Assembly: GCA_009760855.2 (NCBI GenBank)
Contig: WPIO01000031.1
Location: forward strand, 949,001 to 1,013,000
Source of the DNA: Cristatella mucedo
Taxonomy: Eukaryota; Bryozoa; Phylactolaemata; Cristatellidae
Direction of reading: 5' to 3'
Length of the DNA: 64,000 nucleotides
Shown: positions 15,001 through 24,700 of the stretch, one piece after another
Layout: each line of letters opens with the position of its first letter
Position numbering within the stretch: position 1 is the stretch's first letter
Translations under genes and position numbers: made by a program
The notes under the pieces: model-generated
Seen by the model: only the letters and a program-made list of their open reading frames with translations
What the model was told of the DNA's origin: nothing
The model's database searches: none

Positions 15001-17635
15001 GTATGTTAAATTTATCATCATTCAATTTAAGAAAATTTGCTGTCATCCATGTGCAGATGTCATCAATACATGCAGCAAGGGAGTTGGGAGAATTCGACGT
15101 GCTGGAGGGCTGGAAGGGTTCGAAGCAAATGTACAACTGGGTGTCATCTGCGTAGAAGTGAAAGCCTAGATTGTGCCTGGCAATCACATCAGCAAGAGCG
15201 AGGGGGACCAAGCACAGAGCCTTGAGGTACCCCATATTTCAGAAGTTCCTCGGATGATAGGTATCCATTCACATCATTACTCTGGAGTCTCTCACTGAGA
15301 TAGGACCTGAAGTGCAGTGCAGTGTCAGTGATGCCCAGGCGAGATGAGAGATGCTCGAGAAGGACTTGGTGATCGATAGTTCAAAAGCTGTCGAGATATC
15401 GAACAAAACCAGCAGAGATACTCTACCTATGTCTGCATTCCTAAGTAGGTCGTTGTACACCCGACGTGATGCTGACTCTGTAGAGTGATTAGCTCTAAAG
15501 CCAGACGAGTTTACTAACAGGGTTTGAATTTCGATATATGAGTTCAGTTGGTCTGCCACGACTCATTTCAGTGTCTTTGATAGGAATGGTAGAAAGGAAA
15601 CTGGGCAGAAGTTGCTCAAGTTCTCTTGTACTAGTGTTGCTTTCTTGAGTAGTGAATGGCCCGACTACAGCCTTTTTGACAGGTGCTGAGGCATTACCTG
15701 AGGCCAGTGACATTTTTATGGTGTTAATTATGCATGGCGGCAGCAGATGAATGCATCGTAGAAGCAGGACGGTGGGGATAGGGTCCAAAGAACCAAGTTC
15801 TCTCATCATTTGATGATGCCGACTCGCATGCTGTTCAGTTGAATTCTCATTGTCACTGTCGTCATAGTAACTCGGTCTTGCCTCCTCTGGCTTTCAGTCG
15901 ACTTCGTCCACGGGATGGACTCGGCAGAGTGGTTGTTGTGGGCCAATTGCTTACCTGATTGTCGGTTCAGTGGAGGGGCAGGGCCTCAGGCAGCAGTCCC
16001 CTGTTGCATCTTGACGTATTCGTTGTACTCTAGGACTTAGGGCTTTCATCCATTCCTCATAAGCAAATCGGTTGTAAGATTGCTAATATTTAAAAAACTG
16101 CCTGCCATCATTGTAATTGACCAAGGATTTTTATAGTGATTTAAGCCAAATGTGGGTTGTCAGTGCTAACTTAATCTGTATTTTTTTCTGTGTTGCCATC
16201 ACAGGCAATTACATGAGGGCTGTGCAATTTGTCTTTCAAAAATATCTAATGACTAGTGCCTTAGATTCCATGTCCGAGATCGTGACCAACTGCTATACGG
16301 TTACCATTACCTTCATTCTTTTCTGCTTTGCGACATTTCCGTATTGCTCCAATGCTATGCACGTTAGCACATAAGATATCAACTCTTTGTGTGCGATGAC
16401 TGGTAGGCATTCGAACAAAGACCGAATGCTTGCAATGAAATGACGTTTTCAGGCATTGATGTTTCACAGTGGCGTTTTCATAAATCGGTGTATTTGATAG
16501 AAAAATATTTAGAAAAAGTGTTTGTGAAACTTAAAAATTGGCAATGTCCCTATTGATAGTACCTTAAAAGCAACTGCATTGACTATTTTTGTAGATACTT
16601 TTTGTAGATACTAGACATGCCGGGTATACGAAAATTCTAAGCATTGTCTATGCTGATTTCTTAATTTCCAATCCATAGCCAATCGGCATGCCGTCTGACC
16701 ATCCAGTTGACTGCATTTACTACAGCCCAAATGTGGGCTTGGCACCAACTGGGACTTAGCAGCATTCAATTGCTAGGCAATTGCGTATGGTGAGACTTTT
16801 GTGCATTGGAACCTGTGGAAGATGGTTGGTTCAAATATTATGGATAACACTAAGATACCCGGTCGGCTACGTGTTCCTGCACCCACAAGGGCAAGCTGAT
16901 TTCAGAATGAATCCTCATCGGTTTACCCCTGCCTGGGTTCATGCTCAAAGCCTGCTGCTGGCTGCTACTGAGGAGCCATTAGGCAACGATATGAACAGGT
17001 ATCGACTAGGTGAACAAGGTGTGTTTGCCCAAAACATGTAAAAGAAACCGCTTTTGTCTGTCAAGCATCAAGTCGCTTGTTTTCAGTGTGCTAGGATGAA
17101 AGCACATTTACCTATAAAGACTAGAGCAAAGTCGAAGGGTGTCATATCACATCTGTATGCTAGCTTTTTTCAAGTTTACATGACGTGAGGAGACCGATAC
17201 TGCCAGATGCTTGGGACTGCTTAATTGCCTCTATGTCCAAGTGGCAGATGATTGCTAATCGTGGTAGTGCAACGTCACTATAACTTATTTAAGTTGTTCT
17301 GAAACTTTGCTTGTACCCTATGTAATCAAATTTTATATACTTTGCATGATTACAGTAGATTGCAATAACTTTTTTTTTATACCAGAAGCAGAACTTTTGG
17401 TGCTGTGGCTATTTTAGGCAGCCTCGTCAATACTTTTGCGCACTCGAGTGGAAATTTGGCTGTCGGTTCAGTCACATTTGCCAAATTTGTAATTGTGTTT
17501 TAGGGTCATAGCTATTCTTCGACATGTCTCAATCGATTCATCAGTTGCATTCCTGTTTAACATGGCATTCCGGGTAAGCTTGCATTACATTTTATTTCAG
17601 TTGCTGTTGGTTGCTGTTGATGTCTCCTCTCTTTC

Positions 17636-17688
<53 letters not shown>

Positions 17689-20600
17689 GCGTGTATGTGT
17701 GTGCGTATGCGTGTATGTGTGCTCACGGCACATGAATGTGCGCAACTCCTGTTTACTGTGAAGGTTGCATTGTTCCAGTCAGCATTTTTTCTACATCAGC
17801 AAATGGTTGCCAGGGGGACGAGTTGATCCTAACGAGAAACATACAATTGGAGCAAAACTATGCGGCTCGGCATATCTTTCGTAAACGTCACGACTTCGAC
17901 ATTACACTGCTCTTCATTAATCTTCACTGGCGGCCTGTCAAGCATCGTAACTTCTTCGATATTCTTTCACTCACCAATGATCTCTCTGTTCTCTTCCTCT
18001 GGCCTACCTATTTGAATTAGTTTCAGATCGGGCCTACCATCTCACTCTCGATGTTCTTTCTTTAGTCGATTGGTTGTGCTACCATTTAGCACCGAGGGTC
18101 CTTTGCCACGTGCTTCCCCCCCCCTGCGTAGTGCTGTCAGCGTACTTGGAACAACGTCGCTTTGTTCCGTGCACGTTGCACGGCCGTGTGTGCCTCCGAT
18201 CATACCTTGCGCCACCGAACGTTTGTGAGTGAATCAGAACGAGTTCTGCCGATGCAGCATGCAGAGCACTGCAAAGTGGTGTCGGCAACGTCTGCGCGTT
18301 GAGCCAGCGTTAAAAGCCGTGCCCTGTGGCCTGCCCAGCATCGGTCTTTCAGGGGTAAGCTGTGATGGCACTCTATGTAAGGTGGTTACTCTTTACGACC
18401 TCGGTCCCGAGGTTGAGGGTTCGGATCCTGCTGTGTGTGATTCTTTATTGCCACTGCAAGTGGTGGTGATAGCCTTTAAGGCTCTTCTGCCGCAAAGCAA
18501 AAAGAGGCTGTTAAATCAGCTGGTAGATTTTCTTTACTTCGTACGATGGCATCTCTGTCTGTCCTGCCGGCTCACACATCATCATCGCCGCATTTTCGGC
18601 TGGCCTCACTCAGCTACCGTGCCACGTTCTTCCTGCCACGTTCATCGTGCCCCAGCCGTCCACATGCTTCCGGAGGCCTGCACACACTCCATCGTTCTGG
18701 CACTGTGCAGGAGACCAAAGCAGGAATGGCCAGCGCCTAGTCCGTGCGCCTCCTCCCACCGCCATAGTGGCCCCTCCCATCTGTAGGACCAGCTGGTGGA
18801 CGAGAGTGTGCGCTTCCGAGCGCTGAACTGTCTGCTCACCATGTGCAAGATGGAAGACCTCGAGAAGCTAACTGGGATGTGTGCACCCGACTATCGGTAC
18901 GTACCATCTCTTTCTCATTTGCTTCAATGATGTGAGTGCCTTGCTGCAGCAGATATCTAGCGAGGCCCGACCTCTTCCTTTGCCACGAGAGTGGGCTGAA
19001 ATGTTAAGCCTGCCGCCCTTCCGTCTGAGGCGTCGGCCACGGGTGCTCTGTAGGCGGGAGCAGGGTCGCGCCGGCTCGCTTGCAGCGCTCAGCCAATCAC
19101 TGCTGCCTAGACTGGCCGTGCCGCCAAGAGGAAAGCTGCCTCGATTTTTTCTCCCTCCATTTTTGCCAGCAAGAAATACGAAGACTTCGACCTGCTGCTG
19201 AAGCTGAGGGCCTTTCGGATGACTTATAGTTTGGGCAGCATGGCTCAGTGTGGCAAGGACACCATCATCCGAAACCTCTGGCAGAGGCACCGTTCCGAGC
19301 CGCAGGTACAGCTCCTGCTCATGGGGCAGCGCTGCCTCTTACTCCACCCCCTGCACTGGCGCCCGGAAAGAGGCCCTTGGTAATCGTGCGATCTTGAACC
19401 TAACGGCAAGCTTGGGTTGTTTATGAAGTTGCCGCTGAAAGTCCAGACTCACTACATGGGAGGGCATGCTTAGTCTATTCTTAGTCATGGGAGGGCATAC
19501 TTGGTGGCGTGCTTTTCCCTATTCTGGTCTTGAGTATTCGTTGTCTTGCAGAAGAAAGGACAGCCCCTTCATTCGACTCCAGCCTACCTATCAGATCTAA
19601 CTCCCCCACCAGGCTAAGCACCTTACCACTCACTTTTCGGAATCTAACTGTTTACCCATCCTCGTATTGCTCGCTAGATAAGGCGGTTGCTTTTCACGAT
19701 ATTGGCCCCGAGGTCGTGGGTTCGAATCCTGCGGTGGGCGATCCTTTATCGTCACTGTAAGCGGTGGTGATAGCCGTAAAGGCTCTTTCGTTGCTATACA
19801 AAACGAGGCTGTTAAATCAGCTAACATTTTTTTATAAACCTCAAATCCTTTGGAGATCGTGCCTTTATTTTGTGTGCTCCCAAAGCCTGGAACTCACTTT
19901 TGACTGGCGTCACGACATCCCCTGACTTGACCACATTTATAAAGAAACTAAAAATGCATTTACTTATCACAGCATTTAGTGGGTACCTGTGATTCGTCCT
20001 TTATGTGGTTATGCGTACTGACACTGTGCATAATGCCACTAACCATACTTGCATGCTGACCCTGTGCATGTCACTCCTTACCATGTTATTCTTGTTGTTT
20101 GTTGAGCTGGTTACCTGTAGCCATTCGATTGAGCTTCCTTTGCAGCTGATGTAAAGTGCTTAGAAAGAAATTGAGTTATGAGGGCACTATATTGAATGTA
20201 TAATTATTATTATTATTGCCTGTCGTGACACCTTGCACGATGCCCGAGCAGCTGCTGCTGCAATCACGTTTCTCTTTTGCCTACATGCCACATACCCAGC
20301 ATCTGAAAGAAACCGGACAGCCGTACCGTCAACTTTCTGTTAAGCCAACATAATGTCTATAGCCTATGCACCCAGTTTGGGTGTCCCTTCTCCGAAGTGA
20401 CCTCTTGCCAAATGACCCCTTCAGCTCCATAGTTAAGCCTGCCTACTTCACGCTGCCTAATATTGGAAAAACTAGGTACGTGCTGTCACTTGGCATCTCT
20501 GTAAATGGGTCCATCTGAAAATCTCTTCGTGCAGGCCTTTCTGCCTGTGCATAGAGATACTTGCAATTGGCGTCTGTCGTGAGTGTCCTATATGGCGCGT

Positions 20601-21301
20601 CACATCACTTCTCCCCGACCAGCCTTGACTATCCATCAAGTTGTACATCGATTGCAAGGTCCTTTCAACTAGCTTTTAGGTCCCTGCATTCACTTGCTCC
20701 GGCTCACCTATTTGCAATACTTACTCCTCGTGCCTCCTAGCGCACCATCTGGTCTTCTGACTCTGGTCGTTTAAGTATACCTCTAACCAACCTAAATTCT
20801 TTCGAGACCGTGCCTTCAGTTCCAAGCACCTAAAAATTGGAACTTTACCATCTGACGTAGCAACCCCCCCCCCGACTTAAGGATGAGACCGATGTTTACT
20901 GTGATGACGTAAACGTTGTCATCACGGCAGGTTGTGAACCTCCTTGGCTCGAGAAAGGCTTTATGCTACGTACAATGCAAATAAGACTATAACCATCCAT
21001 GTGATGGCAAATGATATTGTGAATATCAAGGGTGTGCCTGGTTAGCTTAATTATGTGCTATCTACCGTGAGCTTCAGTGTGCCATTTTGGTTTGCTTGCT
21101 CGTAGTGGACGTTCAATTACGACTGTCTATCTAAATGTTACCTAAATTTCATCAACTCATTTACTAAATGATGTGCATCCACTAGATCTTTTGTGAATAG
21201 ATATTGGACTCAATTGTAGCACATTTGGACTAGAACACGATTAAAAGTTCCAACGTGCGAATGAGTTTAAAAGGTATACACAACTCAGCCATGCTCATGT
21301 G

Positions 21302-21351
<50 letters not shown>

Positions 21352-21749
21352 AGTGGCCACCGACGTTGTTGTGCAATAGTATGGTTGAAGTAAGTGTTTG
21401 ACAACGAAGTACTGATGGTAAAGAGGCCCTCAAACGTGCACGTAGGGTATAGGGTCATTACTGATCTGAGACGAGCGATTTATTATTTCAAATGGTAAAA
21501 TCTAGAAAAGTGGCTATGAAATGCCACTATTCAGACTCGGTTCACTTGCAATATGAAGGAATACCAGAGTTGAATTGCACTACCAGCGAGCTAGATCTAG
21601 ACACGGGATAATTCGTAGGCTTTAAGAACCGATACTGACTTTTAACAATTGTCGTATTTTAGAAGTCGTTAGTAAAAGAACCGGTTTGTATTTTTTTCTG
21701 TTAATGTTCTTTGCTTTGCTCTTATGCCGAGGTAGGGCGGTGACGATTG

Positions 21750-21785
<36 letters not shown>

Positions 21786-24700
21786 GTATATGTATTACAT
21801 ATATATATATCGGGTATACGATTGTATGAACCTCCAATTGCATGCTAAATCTAGATTGACATGAGCGAACACGGAACACGATGACATACCAAGCGACCCT
21901 AGTTACCTCACCAGGCTTCGGCTACAGTTTGAAATGTCTTTCTGCAGTCACAGCCACCGTGCCACCGTGTTTGTTCAATGTGTCACAAATAAATGGATGC
22001 TCCAATTAACCTCAGGCTTGCTTAACCGAAAGCTACCCAAACAGAACATGTTATAGTCGGCATGTTCAGTCCTCTTGGAGTTTTTCCGGGGAAGGGTGTA
22101 GCAGGACTCGGTGGTGTATGCACATATTTCCGAATAAATGAATAATTTTGGCCGGAATCGTCACTGTGCTTCTAGGAACAGAGGGATGCCAATTTCGTTC
22201 GCATGCCTATCGATATGTAGCAAGCTTGTGAATTTCATGTGAGAGTTGTCATTCGTTTGAAATTAAAGCATCTTCATTTGCACGTGACGATTGCCATTTA
22301 GGTTAGAGCTTAGGCTTCATGCATTGATACATGGCAAACAAAATAGGCGACGTGCGTATTTTCAAGGGTCTCTTCCAGTACCGCCAGGTGTCGTTCCGGT
22401 GGAGCCAGAATTCGTGCATCGTTAATTGGAGATTCTGGGTGTTGTGGAACTTTGACCTTCAAGCACTGCTCATCTTAATTTATTCACAGATGCCTTGCAG
22501 CATTCTTATTGTCGCTGATTATTGTACAAATGGTAGCTGCTTTTGCTGTGCTATTCTAAATATCCTGGCAGCAGTGATCGACGATTAAAATCTTCAGTTG
22601 ATGCTAATTAGCTGTGTAATAATAAATTATTATTTATCTGAAGGAACATTTCACGGCAACTGAACGTGTGCATTTAGATTTTATTAACTGTGTAGAGCCA
22701 ACTGTGCAGTACTTTGTAAGATAGACAATAGACATAAAAATTAACCCCGTGTTGTGCAGCATAGAAAAGACCTAGCACGATCAAGCAAAGCATAGTGCTA
22801 TGCCAAAGGCAGGGCACGGGGGAAGGCCATGTTGCTTTCTTTAGCACCGCCTTTGCACTGCATTTCTGTGACCTAGCACGCGCGAGACGGAGCTTTTTGC
22901 TTGCAGAAGGTGTATGGGGATTGGCCTGCCCTGACATCTCTTCTTCCGGAACTTGCAATGCTGCTGCACAAAGCCCATGTATAGCTTGCCGAGAATCTGA
23001 TTCGATGGAACCCCATGCAACTAGTGGGTGTACATATTTTAGATGTGGCGATGTTTCTGATGTGTAACGGTCCCAAAATTGAATCAGAAATTGCTTAGTA
23101 TCCGAACTGAAGAACGATCATCATATCACCTCAACGTATTCTCACCCTCTATAGATCCTATATAAGCTGTCGAATTTTAGAATGGCCCTGCTCGAAAAAC
23201 GAGCACGTAGGCAAAATTCCAGTATACACAGCAAGTAAGTTCATGCAATGGTGTGGTTAGAAAAGTCAGTTGTTGTAATAGAAGGCAGTCATTGTGTGTC
23301 CCTAAGCTACATTTTGGTAGCTCGTGACCACAGCTGCTGCACCAATCCTTTGGGAAGCTCGAAACTTGACTCGCTAAAATTGTGCAAGCAAATTATTTTC
23401 TAGTTTACTGAGTTTAAATTATTTTCTAGTTTACTGAGTTTTTTGTACATTCGAAGAAGGCAAGAAATATGGAAAAAATTTAGAATCTTCTTAATTTTGG
23501 TTCCAGAGAATTCTGAAAAAAGACAATGCCTAAGTAATTGTACGATATCCACAACTCAGTTTATGGAGGTCACAAGTTACCCGATCGCTTTGGTTTGGAT
23601 TGAGAAAGTGTTCGTCCTTGCTCTTTGTATGTTTGATGGACCTTTGTACATTCGGTTGTGCAAAAATCGTCTGGAAATCGTCAAATCCAGGGTTTGTGCT
23701 CACTTATGAATGGTGGTGTATGTATACATACCTAGCACAAACACATATACATATTTTTTAGTGGAGGAGCACTAGTAATTACAGCTGAACCACAGAATCG
23801 TGATTAGATTGATGAATATAATATCGGATAGTGTTGCAGAAGTATTTTCAGGACCAGCATGCAATAAAGTATCCACTATCACGGTACTGTGGGCTGATCT
23901 TTGTTGTCATACGTTACAGGCATTGAAGCTTATCTGTGACCTATGCATAAAATACAAGTTTACTGATCTGGTCTTTATTGGTGGACTGTTACATCAGCTA
24001 GTGGAGGTCAAGCAGGTAAGGAAAGCACTTTGCTATCAGTTGGCTTTAGCTCCCAAAGTAACCACGTTTTGCTCCGTGATGGTCAATCCCATTTCGGGTT
24101 GATCGGAAGAGACTACGCTTTTGTGGATAATGCATTGGCTGGCTAAGCCGGCCCCTTGCTGTTCTTCTCTCGGTTGTGTATATCTGTTATCAACGCTAGC
24201 CCGTAGGGGTGCTGTGAGCTTCGAGATAGGTACACACCTGACTGGTACTAAATCAAGTTATTCTGTACTTGTTTGGTCCTCATCTAAGTATGCCTAGTGA
24301 TGTGTATATTTCGGCAAACTCATACTGTTTGTGAATCCCATGTGAGCTTAGCCATATGTCTGTGGGGCGCAGAGTAGAAGTACTCACGAAGACCGTGAGA
24401 GCTACATAGCTCTACCAAACTGCATGCTAAAGATAGGTGTGGATATTTAAGGTGCTCGCTTTTCACGGCCCAGGTCGTCGGTTTGAGTTGTGCAGTGGGC
24501 GATTATTTATTGCCCACTGCAAGTAGTGGTGGTAGCCGGTAAAATCTTGTCTGCTGGTATAAAAATGAGGCTGTTAAATCAGCTAACCTGATTGTTGCTA
24601 CTTTTTTTTTTACCTATAGACTGCCATCTTTCCTGCTCTCTCGATCTCTCGTTTGTTCGACGATGAAAACCCAGTGGCTTTCTTTGCATATGCAAAGTCC

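Larger units (their letters stand above)
20886..23919 (+). other. KNTC1 intron, microsatellites only
   Basis: Apart from (CA)n at 21,303, (TA)n at 21,753 and a 26-bp tandem duplication at 23,391, I see no gene or transposon. The sequence is AT-rich and CpG-poor. Confidence 0.5.

Noticed and set aside
16205-16280. Candidate KNTC1 exon with [11 protein letters not shown] after a good acceptor
   Set aside because: It looks like ROD VQYLL at first, but its phase does not fit the exon at 13,423 and no good donor follows. The exon at 17,504 matches the same region better (HVSIDSS against RPIDYSS) and fits both phases.
17557-17745. Histidine/threonine and cysteine/valine repeat peptides
   Set aside because: They are translations of (GT)n and (CA)n microsatellites. 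The same holds at 3.4, 21.3 and 60.6 kb.
22331-24102. Open frames of 85-100 codons at 22.3, 22.8 and 23.4 kb as additional exons
   Set aside because: No conserved motif, and the KNTC1 phases already join 19,305 to 23,920 with continuous alignment to the human protein.
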